The position numbers and the translations under genes were made by a program. From Protula sp. h YS-2021 (lineage: Eukaryota > Annelida > Polychaeta > Sabellida > Serpulidae), in NCBI GenBank assembly GCA_949752745.1, contig OX457024.1, forward strand, positions 49,931,347-49,995,346: a DNA stretch of 64,000 nucleotides, given 5' to 3'. Shown piece after piece: positions 12,830-24,879 of the stretch; the first letter of the stretch is position 1, and each line of letters starts with the position of its first letter. The notes under the pieces are model-generated. The model saw nothing but the letters and a program-made list of their open reading frames with translations. It was not told the origin of the DNA and searched no databases.

Positions 12830-13600
12830 GTTTTTATATCAGTTTCTAATTCAGATGCGAAAATGTTGTCAGTGAGAGATGCTGTGTTTTCAGTTATACG
12901 CTAAGGTCTAGTTATAATTTGAGTTAAAACAATAGCTGTATAATAAATCCTTGAAAGAATTTGAAGTTTCACTGATGTCACATTTAAAAAGATCAATATT
13001 AAAACCCCACACAAGTATACTATCTTTTTATTAAACATACATAACATCAGCTCTAATTTCTTACTAAAAAGCTCAATATCAGTGTTAGGTGGTCTGTATA
13101 TGTTTCATACGTTCACTTTTTATTACTTATAACTAGTTCAAAACCTACACAGTAAAACTATTATCCTTAGTGTATAAAATTCAATACCTGAGAGTGTCTT
13201 ATTGATTTTGTAACGTAAATGGCCACGACTCCACCTTTTTTGTTCTTGCTAGATGTACTGTAATATACATATGTGTTCAAAAATATTTCTCAATTTCGTC
13301 ATTTTCTACCCAAGTTTATGAGAATGCAATGACATCAAAATCAAAGTGTAAGCTACTAAACTACGGATTCGAAATTCGAATTGAAACTTCTAGCATTAAA
13401 GTGTATAATACTAAAACCTTTATCAATTTTAAAATATTCAATAATTGACCATCAATCTTATTACAGAAATTATTTTCCGGATCAATTTCATTACCATAAT
13501 ATAAATCGCCTTCTTTGATATCCAAATATTTAATTTCTACATCTTTACACATGACATATGCAACAAGAATTTGTCAACTGAAACATCTCAGCTCTACATC
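12830..13600 (-). pseudogene. Endonuclease (EEP) domain remnant of the non-LTR element
   Basis: In shifting frames I read a 'FSIIHLNARS'-like opening near 13400, then DFDVIAFS and TWVENDEIEKYF near 13340-13290, and KNKKGGVVAIYV near 13240. This is the order seen in apurinic-type endonucleases of CR1 and Jockey elements (N-A-R, then E-T-W, then G-G-V-A-I-Y-V). The catalytic Glu of the E-T-W motif is replaced by a stop in this copy. Confidence 0.65.
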
Positions 13601-13619
13601 ATATAATTAAGAGAAAGGC

Positions 13620-14500
13620 AACATATATGGATAATATTTTGGACAAAACCACATACAAGAGGTGATTTCTTGATCAATAAGTTCATCTTTACTAAAATTT
13701 GCACACTTCTGATGGATTCACCGTAACCAACTTTCACAATGAATCGAGTCAAAACGTACATTTTTATTGCAAATACCACATGGATAGAAAGCAATTAACC
13801 AATTTTAACTTTAGCTTAGGCAAATATTTCTACAGTCTCAAGTCCATGTATTATCTTCCATTTTTTTTCCAGTTTTCTCGCGTGGTAGGTCAGTTTCGAG
13901 TTTTTGTCAGTAAGGTGTTCACTGATGAAAAACTTCGACCTTTCAGATATCTTCGTCTCCTCATTACAGCCGTCTTTACTGTTCTAGACGCGAACCGGGC
14001 TGTAAAGTTCTTTTTGCCGTTTCTGGTAGGAACGAAATGTACGGCAGCAATGTCTTCTGTTTTTACTGAAGAACTTGTTGCTAAACTCTGTTAATTTCTT
14101 GTGTTTGGCGTTATCGCTGTTATTAAAAGAGACAGCTGAGGAATACAGCTGTGAGCAACCCAGAAATAATTACATTTTCTAACCTTCTGTATTGTTAGTG
14201 ATGGTCCGCTTTGTTTTCTAATTCAGAGATTCATTCTGTGAGATCGATACTTGTTTTTTAGGTTTTGAATTCTTTCTGACTCATTTTAGTCTTCTTTTTC
14301 AAGTTTTTTAATTTTTCCAACTAGTGTCTGTAACAGTTCATTTTGATTATCACCAGAGGATCGCACAGGTTTTGGATCATTTTCAACTGAACAGAGTTTA
14401 TCATTGCTTTCTTTTAAGGTTGAATGCAAATCTACTTCAGTTGCACTTTCAACATCTCCAATGGTAATTTTGTAACATTCTTCACATTGTCTCATGTCAG
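13620..14500 (-). pseudogene. ORF1-like region with PHD-like zinc finger (non-LTR element)
   Basis: At 14495-14286 a 69-codon frame begins MRQCEECYKI and ends in a basic and acidic stretch, LVGKIKKLEKED. Near 13900 the phrases ISEHLTDKNSKL and YHARKL resemble the ORF1 C-terminus of CR1-group elements. From about 13790 to 13620, across frame changes, Cys and His residues occur in the order CGICNKNV, HCES, IHQKCAN, WFC, which is the pattern of a PHD-type finger. In several CR1-group elements such a finger precedes the endonuclease. No intact frame remains. Confidence 0.6.
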
Positions 14501-14560
14501 TTTGTCGTAAATTTACATTATATTTCTTTGCCTTACAGGACTCATATTTCTAATTTGGAG

Positions 14561-15359
14561 CCATGATGTATTATGGCCCTTTCATTTTTATTTCATAGTG
14601 TACTTGCTTGAGTTGAGTTAGAAATGATTTACAGTTGTATGTCGGTCAATTATCCTTTCAACGATTTAATGTTTTTCAATAAAATACTTTACCGTTGCTA
14701 ATGTGTGTGCCACAACCTTTTTTTCAAGAGTCCAAAACTGACTACACTTTGGTGCTTAAGCCGCAAGAAGTACATTCTGGAGTAGCTTTGGTATCGGCTA
14801 ATTTTTCCGACATGTTGTACGAGCAGAATCACATGGAAAAGATTTGCAGGTAATGGAATAAAAATGATGGACAATTTAAAGAGGTAAAATGAATGTGTTC
14901 TGTTTGTCTTTATTGTATTTAAAATGTACGACATTTTGAAAATACTGTAATAATACACAAATACTGTATTATCGCTCACATTAAAACCTACAAGCATAAC
15001 CTCGAATTGTTAAATGGAGAATTTACAAGCCTTTTCAACATGGATGACTATATGAATAAAGTATTTGTTTACTGAAGTTATAATCTTCCATATCACGGAG
15101 TCTCAAAGCTGATACTAAGGAAAATTTCGTCTGATATACCTCAGCATTTAACACCCGAGGACCTGGTTCCGAGTTAACTCCTCCTTACTGTTACTCAGTA
15201 CATCTGTTCGTCAGAACCCTCCATTTTGTAAGGTTGATATGGTCTTATACGGTTTAGGCTTGATTCGCCGACCTCCTGTTATCACGTGAGTGGTGGATTC
15301 TGTTGTATGTCTGTATGAATGTAAACTTTTGCTTAAAATGCTTATTTTAAGGGGGAGGG
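14561..15359. other. Non-coding, nothing recognised
   Basis: The minus-strand frame at 14698-14997 has no recognisable family. There are no clear repeats beyond short A/T-rich tracts. Confidence 0.4.
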
Positions 15360-15540
15360 AATGATTGGGGAGAATGTTTATAGTAGATCCAAATCAGTGA
15401 AATGAAAAAGACGTCTTCGGTGGCTGGAAACAAATTTCTTTTGTTAAGCGTCGCAAACTAAGATATATTTTAGTCGAAATTTTGTCAAATTTGTTTGGGA
15501 TCTAGTCCCAGGGGGGGGGCATTCATGTACCAACTAGTTA
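15355..15540 (+). repeat. Interspersed repeat, partner at 35290-35420
   Basis: 'tagtagatccaaatcagtga' and 'ttcggtggctggaaacaa' correspond to 'cagtaaatccaaattggtga' and 'ttccgtggctgaaaacaa' at 35318-35370. Both copies are followed by 'tttgtcaaat' or a variant of it. The boundary is not defined. Confidence 0.55.
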
Positions 15541-16289
15541 CTGTGCTTGTCCATGACTTTTTTCAAACGATCCCTTAACGGAGAGTGTCTTTGTGAAAAT
15601 AATATCCCCTATTTGAAACAAACGTGGAGCGAAGTTCCGAAAGAACCACTCAGACCGCGCCTGACCTCAGAATTACATACATTCCCTTTCTTCGCGTTTT
15701 TTACACACATGGTAACGTATATGGGGCTTTTAGTGTAGAACGTATTTTGTCACAATTTTGTTACATATTATGATCTGTTGTAAACAATTTTGTCTCCTCT
15801 CCCTCTTACAGGGTTTGTCCAAGCCGACTTTAGTCTTTGGCCTATAGCCATCACTCCGTCGTCCGTTACGTGTGTTTTTGTATGAAAACAATTTTTCAAA
15901 AATGCGATTCTTCCAACAGTTTTTGTTCAGTTGTTTTGAAATTTGGCGCAGTGTTCCGTAGGGAGTGATCCGCACAGATTTTGTAATTATTATTTTTTAG
16001 AGAGGGGAGAGGGAGCATATCAGCTATTCATACTGTCCCTTGACATTGTAGTTTGATAGCTGTCGATGTGTCCTATGTGGCTGCAGCAATAATTTAGTCC
16101 CATCTGCCAAAACTAGGCAACAATTTACGCTTTATAAATCATTTCAATCTCTTTTAAAATGTTAATGCGCTTAGTTTTTAATCGGAACCCTAACATATTT
16201 CTTGTATTTGTTAATTAAATGCAACCAGTGGTGAAGATAATACAAGCAGCCAAAAAGTTTTATTGCATTAAAATACTCCTCGCTCTTTG

Positions 16290-17165
16290 CTAATTGGGTT
16301 CGACTCCCACATAATAACGATTGGATAAGGATTTATTGTGCAACGAATAGGGGCTCTCTGGTATTATCTCAATGCGTGTTAATTCTGCTCTTTTACAAGC
16401 TGTAGCAACAAAGTCCGTTTCTAAATATTTATATCCAATGTTTTTCAGGGAACGATTTCCTCGGACTGGTCTTATAACATCAGGGGGGGCATCCATCATT
16501 TGCATTCATGTAAACTTTTACTTAAAATACTTATTCTCCTGTGATTTTGATCGAATTCCTTTCAAAAATTGTACAAAGTGGTCAGCTCTTATTTGGCGAA
16601 TCGTCAAAAATTGGCAAAATTGGCAACTTTTTGGAAGTTTTTTCCTAAATGCTCGAGTCCTGCAGTTCTATTGGATTTATTATAAATTTTAGAATAATCC
16701 TCTGCAGGTTGTCTTTGCTTTAGATGCTCTCGTTTGAAAATAAGATTTTAAAAATAATTTTTCTTCTGCAGGTAGTTTCGGCCAGATTGCTTTAAAAATT
16801 TAGGCGTGATTTTATTATCCGTTAGAGGTCAGGCAAGGGCCGGCCTTTTAAAATTTTTCACTAACTAGTTTTCAAAATGTTACTCTCATTTTTTTGCGAT
16901 CTTACAAGCCTCTTGTACCTCATTCGCTATATCCCAGTTGGTCACAATCTCCCTGCACAATCTTGCTTTACCTGGAGTAGCATTTATAAAATTTGATGTC
17001 GCAACTCCCTATCATCAATAGCACTTATTTTGATAGTACATCTATCCCGCGAGTAAATTTTGGTGGTATTTGTTGACCAATTTACAATCGGAGAGTGCCA
17101 GTTTGTTGCATAAGAAATCGCTACGTAAGCACTTAGTGGGAGTCGAACCCACAAGAGCAAACAGC
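16290..17165. repeat. Segment with inverted ends carrying a tRNA-like T-arm
   Basis: Near 16293 the + strand reads 'gggttcgactcccac', and near 17145 the minus strand reads 'gtgggttcgactcccac' as a perfect stem-loop. Flanking sequence also matches across the inversion for about 70 bp ('gcaac' then 'aa', 'ctctc'). GGTTCGACTCC fits a tRNA B-box, but I see no A-box and no full cloverleaf, so neither end is called a tRNA gene. A tRNA-derived SINE pair or a MITE are alternatives. Confidence 0.4.
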
Positions 17166-18002
17166 GAAATGTACTGCCTGAAACATAAAGTTCTGACCCT
17201 TTTCATTTTCTTTGTCATTTTTTTTTCTTGTGACGCCGTTCATTAAATATCGTCAAGAAGGATAATTTTACAGAAAAGATCACCTATAGAACATTTTTCT
17301 AAAATTTAGAAGAAAGCTGCAGGTGAGGCAATGCTTCAAAATGCTTCCGTATGATCAGATTTTGGCGGATCGCCACTAAAAGTAATTTCTCAAGAGAGGA
17401 CTATATAGGGTACATTCGGGCAAAACTCATATGCAATTGGATCAAGACTGTACGTAAAGAAGCGTTTCACGTAACATTTTACACACGCACCTACAGATTA
17501 CGGGTGCCCCTATCACCCATAGTAAACCAATTAACGTAATTAGGTCTAAAACCCACACTTCACGGATAAATAAAAACGATGGGAATAGTCCACCGACTAA
17601 AGTCGGCTGGAACCATTCCTCCTTCGTGAACCGTATTTACTGTGGCCACTGATTAAAAGATGCCCTCGCCATTCTTTTTGCCGACTATCATGATTTAGAC
17701 GTGACACTGCAGTTGTCTCTCCGTTTTCGATCATACAACCCCACAATGAAGATTAAATCCGTATCTTGTTTGTTCTTTAATGCTGAGAAGGAGTTGGCGC
17801 TCTTAGTCCGTATAAGAAGTATTTAATGTAACCATTCTAATTGATGTGTACTGTGATCCTCCTGAAAAGGATCATTTGCCATTCTAGTTCATGTGCAATT
17901 TCAAAAAGAAAAGAATTTAACAGAATCACTATTAATGTGGACACTTACAAGCTCATTACGAGGAAAATGATATAGAATATCATAACGTTAAGAAAATGAG
18001 AC

Positions 18003-18040
18003 AAAAACAAGAATGCCCAGGGACAGTGTGACAAGCCGAG
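18003..18040 (+). repeat. Short repeat head
   Basis: 'aacaagaatgcccagggaca' followed by 'gtgtgacaagccgag' matches the heads at 4763 and 5417, marking the start of another member of that repeat family. Confidence 0.6.
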
Positions 18041-18079
18041 ATGTGGTGAATCAAATATCAATAGCCTTGTATGGTAGCC

Positions 18080-18930
18080 AAAAAGTGGTAGTCATATTTT
18101 GAAAACAGGTTACTGACAATTTTTCAGAGATCGGCATTTGCCTAATCTCTGGCAGATCTCCAAAAAAAATAATTTGGAAGAGTAAAAACGTTGGATTACG
18201 CCTAAAAAAGAAAGCAATCTGACTAAAATTACTTGCCGAAGAACTTTTTTTTTAAACTTGATTATCAAACTATTCAAACAGTGGCATGGGACAAATGTTT
18301 GGAAGTGTGCAAAAAAGAGTAACATTCTAAAAATTCCAATAAATCTAACAAAACTACAACAGGCAGCACATTTTCGGGAACAAACAGATTTAAAATACCA
18401 CCAAGTGGTCATTTTTTCGAGAATCAACAAAAAAGTAATTTTATGAAAAACAGTCTGGGAAACATTCGTACAAAATTTTAAAGGAATCCGGTCAAAATGG
18501 TTGAAAAAGAAGTATTACAAACAAAAATTTGCCACCAATTCCTTAAAATACACCCTATTTGGCCAAAATGTGAAGGCAATCCAATCAAAACTGTTGAAAG
18601 TTGGCTACCAAAAAAATAAAAATGCCCCATATTTGACTAATTTTAGTGTATCGCCAAAAAAGTAACTTTTCAAGGGAGAAGTGATTTGGAAACAATCGAG
18701 CAATATTATAAAGAAATTCAATCCAAATGGTAAAAGAAGAAGCATTTTGAAAATTGGTTACAAAAAAGCTAAAAAAATGGCCCCCTGCCTATTTGGTCAA
18801 TTTTTGGTGATTGCCAAAAAGTATTTTTTCACGAGAAGCTTGTCTGGAGAATATTCCTACAAAATTTGAAAGGTATTCGATTAAAACTAAAGCAGAAGAA
18901 CCATTTTAAGTAAAAGTTTACATAGCTATA
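18080..18930 (+). repeat. Degenerate tandem array, period about 120 bp
   Basis: Repeated phrases are 'gaaaattggttacaaaaaag', 'ttgccaaaaagtaa', 'ttcacgagaagcttgtctgg' and 'acaaaatttgaaagg', in about six diverged units. Related sequence in the other orientation lies at 16520-16920, and in the same style at 61300-61660. No coding capacity. Confidence 0.6.
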
Positions 18931-18956
18931 TATGTACATACGTACTTGGACACCTT

Positions 18957-19294
18957 AAGCCAAATCACGGTTTCGGCGTTTCGATTAAAATGCGCCAAAA
19001 ATTCTGCCTTTCAAATACAAACTATCCGAAAGAAAACAAATGATAGAGAGATTTGCGTAAATGTCAAATTTTTCTTGCACCAAGAACGATTTGTTTTTAA
19101 TAACCCGTCTGCTATTTTAAAAATTTATTAACAGTTTTAACAAACAGTTTTAAGTTTCAATTTCGTTTATGTTCCGAGTGTGAGCTGGTTTTTGCGATAT
19201 TTCTGCTATCATTTTTTTATTTTTACCCAGTTATCTTGCATTCGCAATTCAAAATTCTTCGCATGTTATTCGAGACACCTAAAGTGTGATTAAG
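18957..19294. mobile_element. Foldback MITE, second copy
   Basis: It begins 'aagccaaatcacggtttcgg' and ends 'cacctaaagtgtgattaag', an imperfect inverted repeat. The interior matches the copies at 6994 and 37608 ('gtttttaataacccgtctgc', 'tatgttccgagtgtgagct'). Confidence 0.8.
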
Positions 19295-19845
19295 TTTGCA
19301 TATCACTCGCCTCGTAAACTGGCACATGAGAAAAGCGATGAGGAAATGGCAACGATATCAAGTGCGTTAAATTACAAACGGTTATGTAGTTCCAGGTGAC
19401 TTTCCTTCCACAGAAAATGGATAGGAGTGGTATCTATACTAAAGTCGCTCGGGATTAACTTTTATGATCGTTGCACAAAAATGTGGATACCCGCTTGCCG
19501 TCAATGTTTCGATGGGCCATCACTCGGTCGTTGGCAACTTCATTGTTGTCCAGCTGCCAACCTCTATGGCGGTTTGGTCTCTTGTGTATAAGATCTTTTT
19601 ACTCCATTGGGGATTCAGAGAAAATAGTACTCATAAAGAAGAAAAATTTTTTAAAATATCCATCCGCTTTGTGTTTATACACAACAGATAGATCTCATAA
19701 GAGGTGAGGACACTGACAATATTGGTTACAATATGTATGCCGATTGAAACAGGAACATAAGCCATCTCAGCACAAAGAATGTTCCCTCTTTCCACACTAG
19801 TCCAAAAGTCGTTCAGATAACCAGCATAAAGGGGATGGGATCCAT

Positions 19846-19920
19846 GACAATTGATCTAATGACAATTAATCTAGCGATAATTACTCTGGCGATAATTGCT
19901 GTAGCGACAGTTGATCTAAA
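19846..19920 (+). repeat. Tandem repeat, 15 bp x 5
   Basis: Units start at 19846, 19861, 19876, 19891 and 19906: GACAATTGATCTAAT, GACAATTAATCTAGC, GATAATTACTCTGGC, GATAATTGCTGTAGC, GACAGTTGATCTAAA. The 15-bp period is exact across diverged units. Confidence 0.9.
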
Positions 19921-21240
19921 TGGGCAGGTACGACAACTTACCTAAGTTCTCGAAACCATATTTTTGTACGTCCAAGGATTACCGACTCTGTAACTGTGAC
20001 AGGTGATACAGCCCTTGGTATTAAAAGAATTAAGGGGATTTACCTTTGCACAGAGCAATAAAGTTTCGGAACTTGCTCTCTTGAGAAGGATCTTAGCTGC
20101 ACTCTGAAGTAGTAAAAAAAGTCAAGGGTTTACCAATCTTGTAAGGCAGTCCTTGGTATTAACAGGTTCGTAAAGGATTGTCCTTTGTGACAAATGTACG
20201 TCCACACAGTGGCTCAATAGGTTACGAAAACATTTTAAATATGTCAGGGAAAGGTCAGCACGATGATTCGAGACCCTAGAAATCATCCCCCACAGGGAAA
20301 GTTCAGCATGCAACTATCAATCGTTACACAAGCATTGTTATAGTAAATATCACCACACAGATAATATCGCCAAATCCACAGCATCTCCAAATTTACAACA
20401 GAACATATAGTTATAAATATTTGGAAGTGCAAGCTTGTAGCAACACTTTTAAGGACATTCAATGACATCAGTCGATTAAACGTATGCATTGAATGGAATG
20501 ATATAAATGTATTTTTGACGAGGAAAACAGTAAACATTGAAACATTAAGCTCGGCTATAACGCAGTGATGCATAAAAGATGTCAATGTAGGGGAAAATGA
20601 AGTGAAGAAAGTAATTGCCAGATTTGACTTGAGAAAAGAAACTTTTAAACAGGCTGCCTAGTGACATGCCATTATAGACTCTACCACGGGTATGCCATCA
20701 CTGACAAGGGCATGCCAGCACAAATTACTGTCAGAAAGTTTATAGAATCTAACACGGCATGTCACCAAAACTCACTGTCAAAAAGAGCATGGAATAACTC
20801 TTCAATATTGAACTTATTCAACACAACATATACAAGCTTTTCTGCCACAATTAAACTCAGCAAATTTTACACAAATAAAATTAATATCTCACCAATTGTG
20901 TCGGACTGAAGACCGAAATCCTTAAAATTCACATGGAATTTGACATCCATCCTAAAGAACGTAAAAATTACTATTTGCTACGTATGAGGCAACATATATA
21001 CGAGCAAAACGCTACGTGCAAAAATCATCCGACCGACAAACTACAGGTGGACTAAGCAAATGAAAATGTGGAATGCTAGGTGTAAAAATCACCCGACCGG
21101 TAAACTACCCAGATGAATTAGACCAATGAAAATATGGAACGACACATGCAATAATTACCCTACCATTAAACTACCCAGGAGAATTCTATAAATCAGCAGG
21201 ATTGTCCATGGACCATGTCCCAACCTAACGAATGTTGATG
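19921..21240. other. Non-coding, nothing recognised
   Basis: Short frames here have no family resemblance. Minor repeated phrases ('taaactacc' with 'aatcacccgaccg' variants near 21030, 21090 and 21160) suggest an old tandem repeat of about 70 bp. Confidence 0.4.
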
Positions 21241-21249
21241 TCAAGATTA

Positions 21250-22480
21250 TGACATGTAAGTATAACATGCAACCAAAATGTCAAGACAGTAAGATTTTAA
21301 CACAAAATAGTTTATCTCAAAACTATTCTCCACTGTTTGGCGAATTGCCAAAAAGTAATAATCACGTATTTCGGCCTTCCTAGCGTTAGCTACGATTTGA
21401 GAGAGAACTGGTTTTTCGCCAGTATTTCCGCCATTTTTCGAATTAAGAAAAAACAGCAATAACCAGGTAAGAACTAATGAACCATCTATAACAACAATTT
21501 CAAGACAGCAAGGCCATCTCTCTGATGTGAGTTAAAAATTTTACTGAACTTGTTTGTTTTTTCGTCAATATTTCACAAAAGATTCACGCCAATGAGCAAA
21601 AAACTAGTACGCAGTAATATCTCCTACCTTTGCTTAAAGTTTCAAGACAGTAAATCTATTTTCCTTAAGTGGTTTAAGATTTTACGAAAAAAGACGCTTT
21701 ATCGCCAATATTTCGACAATTTATGGCGAATAACCAGGTGGACACTTGGGTGCATATTTCCACTAAAACCACAGGTTTTGAAGAATATTGCGTTTTGACC
21801 AATATTTCCACCAATTTATAAAAAATATAATAGCCAAGTGGATAGCGCAGTATGCCACTATTACATAAAATTATAAGCAATGAGTTTATATTCCTATCCT
21901 TAGTTAAGAGTTTACAGAAAAAAAGATTTTTCACCAATAATTCTGCCAGAGGGAAACAATAGCAAAGCAGGTTCTAATATCTGCTTCCCTAACTCAAAAT
22001 CTTAAAACTGTAAGATTGTATATGGCGTTAGTTGAGAGTTTAGTAAGAAATTGGTTTTCACCAATATTTCCGCCAATTTCTACGAATTGCGAAAAACAAT
22101 TATAGTCAGATGGTGAGTGCTAATTTCTGTAATAGTAATAGCCAAGTCAGTACCAGCGAGACTATCTGTATCTAAAGTTTAAAGGCAGTAAGGCAATATA
22201 TCTGGTGCGATATAATTTTTTTAAATCCAACAAATTTAGCGAATCGCAAAACAATTTTTTCTCGCAATATTTTAGCAACTTTTTTTGAGACTCGCCAAAA
22301 CAATAAACAGTCAACCACAAAAAATTGATTTTTCGGCAATATTTTCGAATCGACAAAAAATAACAGCCAGTTGAACACTTATGCACCCTACTTTCTACCA
22401 CAATTATAGAACGTTTCCACCAAAACCCTAGGAGGAGATACATTTTAAAGAAGTATTGTTTTCGGTTAATGTTTGCGCCA
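21250..22480 (-). repeat. Array of the 'CGCCAAAAATTGGC' monomer family
   Basis: About eight diverged units of 120-160 bp contain 'ttcgccaatatttccgcc', 'cagtaag' or 'gacagtaag', and 'ccaggtggacact'. They match the reverse complement of the array at 53860-56960. Open frames in it are not conserved between units. Confidence 0.7.
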
Positions 22481-23770
22481 TTTTTTTGTAAAAAAAGTAA
22501 AAGCCAGGTTCAAACTTATGTTTGCTACCACCATAGAGAATTTGTACAAGTGTACATACGCACAATCTTTCACGACTGCTCTAGCCCCTGCTTCTGTAAA
22601 AGCTGGGGCTAAAAACAACAACCCTCTGTCAAAGCCAATAAAAAAGGGACAGCAAACACAAAACCAGGGAAAGGTTTGCAATCGTAAAATACAAAGGACT
22701 TGTAGTCTGCAACGTGGCTCTACAAGTTGCAAAGTCATTTCCACCAAAATTCACCACTGCAAAATAGAGATCTCAGGTCAAACAGAATTTCGGCGAATGC
22801 TAGAAGACATGGTATATCACTGAAATAACCCCGGAGCGCTATAATAAGCATTTGAGAATATACATTCACATTTTTACACATGTGGCACTACAGTGAATCA
22901 GTCGGAAATAAACCCACTAGTTAAACTTGGCAAGCATAACTTGCTCAAGTTAGTTGAATTTGTCTTGTAGAAAACAGTACAACTTTCCGTCGTCTTTTTT
23001 TCTTCCGAATCGGAGGTGCATGATTTTGTTGCATCAACTCGTAAGAAATGGTACAAGGGAGAGAAACCAAATTTGGCAAGTATATATTACTTGATCTGAA
23101 CTTTATCTTTCTGTTTTTTTTTCAAGAAGATTGGTAGTGATCTTCATCGTCAAATCGATGAACAAAGAAGATTTTTAGTAATTCCTTGCATAAAACTGAT
23201 TGGCTTGCTAGCATTAGCGCTGCGTTTTACACGATAAGCAAAGAAAGTAAACAAAGCCAATGCGTACGTTATCTGCTATCTGCATTCTTCATACTGCATG
23301 ACGCTACGATTGCTAGTATTTAAATGTAATTAAAAGGAGCCATTGAGAAAATTTATCATACGCAGGAAGAACGTTTCGCCGAACGGATTTTTTGTAGATT
23401 AGCCAAATTCCCTCTAGGACTGAGGCCCCCCTGATCGAATCTCTTCTCCGGCATCTCGGCTGATCTGCATCGAAGAAGGGGCTGTTTGCCTTGGGTTTAG
23501 GTTGAAGTTGGGTGGATGGGTCCGGGGGAGGGGGTTATGTTGGATCCTGCCTCGATGGAGGGTGCCTTAGGGATTTTAATCGATGTGTGGTTGGAGGGTT
23601 CGTTGCTTAATACATGTTCCTGCCACTTCACTCAATCGTTTATACATTGACAATTTTAATGTCAATGCCATTTTTTGTAAATTTTTGGAAATTGGTCCAG
23701 CACTGAAAAACGTTGAACAAATCACAATGAATTCAAACGCGTCTTTTCTAGTGATATTGAAAGTTTCACA
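22481..23770. other. Non-coding, nothing certain
   Basis: A 116-codon + strand frame at 22473-22823 and a 93-codon minus-strand frame overlap each other completely. Neither matches a family I know. The rest shows no recognisable repeat or gene. Confidence 0.35.
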
Positions 23771-24399
23771 ATGATGTGCCACAATGTCGAAGGTTTACTA
23801 CCCCATTTCGAAGATGTCAATAAAAATATAACTTTATTCCAGCCTAGTGTATTTATGCTTACCGAAATATGGCTGAGCAAAGATATTGCTATATCAATAG
23901 AAGGATACAAATTGGTTAGAAACGACAGAACATGTACGTCTGCACCTAACATTCGAGGAGGTGTTGCCATGTATGTGAGAGAAGAGTACCACATACAAAC
24001 TATTTCGGAGCACAAATCAAAAATTGAGACACATCAATGAAGGTCACAATGGTACGCGACAGTGTTATTTGTGCTGTAGTGTATAGACGTCTCTTGTCTA
24101 ATATTAAAACCTTCTGCTCAGAGTTAGATAAGCTGTATCAACATATGCAAAGCATCCCGTCTGATGTTATTTTTATGGGCGATTTTAACGAAGATTTGCT
24201 TTCAGAAACAAACCATCCAATGAAAAAAGTATTCAACATTCACGGCTTCCTACAAACTGTTACAAAAGCAACCACTCAAGGAAACGCATTGCTTGATGCT
24301 GTCTGCGTTGAAAGGTGCAAAGTAAAAGATATCAAAACAGAAATAATTCAAACATATTTCAGCTACCACGAAGCTGTTCATGTTACTTTAATTTTCTAA
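23771..24399 (+). pseudogene. EEP endonuclease domain remnant, Helentron-like or non-LTR
   Basis: Two overlapping frames together cover an endonuclease/exonuclease/phosphatase fold: MMCHNVEGLLPHFEDV at the start, then VFMLTEIWLS (the E-T/I-W motif), RGGVAMYVREE, a frame change near 24037, SVICAVVYR, VIFMGDFNEDLL (the G-D-F-N motif) and FSYHEAVHVTLIF (the S-[DY]-H motif, with Tyr for Asp). The frame stops right after the last motif with no reverse transcriptase behind it. In Helentrons, a Helitron subgroup common in molluscs, such a domain ends the large Rep-helicase protein. In CR1-type elements reverse transcriptase follows. The C-terminal stop favours a Helentron tail, but no Rep or helicase sequence is present, so the class is not settled. 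Confidence 0.7.
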
Positions 24400-24879
24400 G
24401 ATACAAAACTGTAATCAAACTGGGTTGGTTTCATGACATTCCCTCAAGCCAATATTCGATCCACAATTTTACGTAAGATATATAGACACTTAGTCTTAGA
24501 CGAAACGTTGCATTATTACTGATAGCCGTAATATCATTATTACAGTAGCACGCAACGGCAAACAACGAAATGTGATAAAGATTGTTTTTACTTTATTGCA
24601 AAATAAACATCGTTTTTCTTTTACTTCACACAAGACCTAATGTATAGTGCACTCACCACATAAGGTCGTGTGTGAATTAAAATTATTCAACAATAACCAC
24701 ACTTCATATTTGTCAAGTTTATATTTTGCTAATTGAAATCGGTTCTAGTTAATCTCGACTTATTTGAACAAAGAACCATTTTTCGGGCATTCAGACTCGT
24801 ATAATTCAGTATTCCTACATTACTCATTATTCTCAACTAACAGAATTAACTTAGTAACTGGCGTTCTAAATATCTTAGC
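24400..24879. other. Non-coding, AT-rich
   Basis: Nothing is recognised between the endonuclease remnant and the C-terminal end of the BEL/Pao remnant. Confidence 0.4.

Noticed and set aside
13699..14094. 131-codon + strand frame
   Set aside because: It is antisense to the ORF1 and zinc-finger region of the CR1-type retrotransposon, which explains the sequence better.
16290..16330. tRNA gene
   Set aside because: Only a T-arm-like stem-loop is present. No anticodon arm, D-arm or acceptor stem can be formed.
22466..22823. Overlapping frames of 116 (+) and 93 (-) codons
   Set aside because: They overlap completely on opposite strands, match no family known to me and have no splice or start context that favours either.
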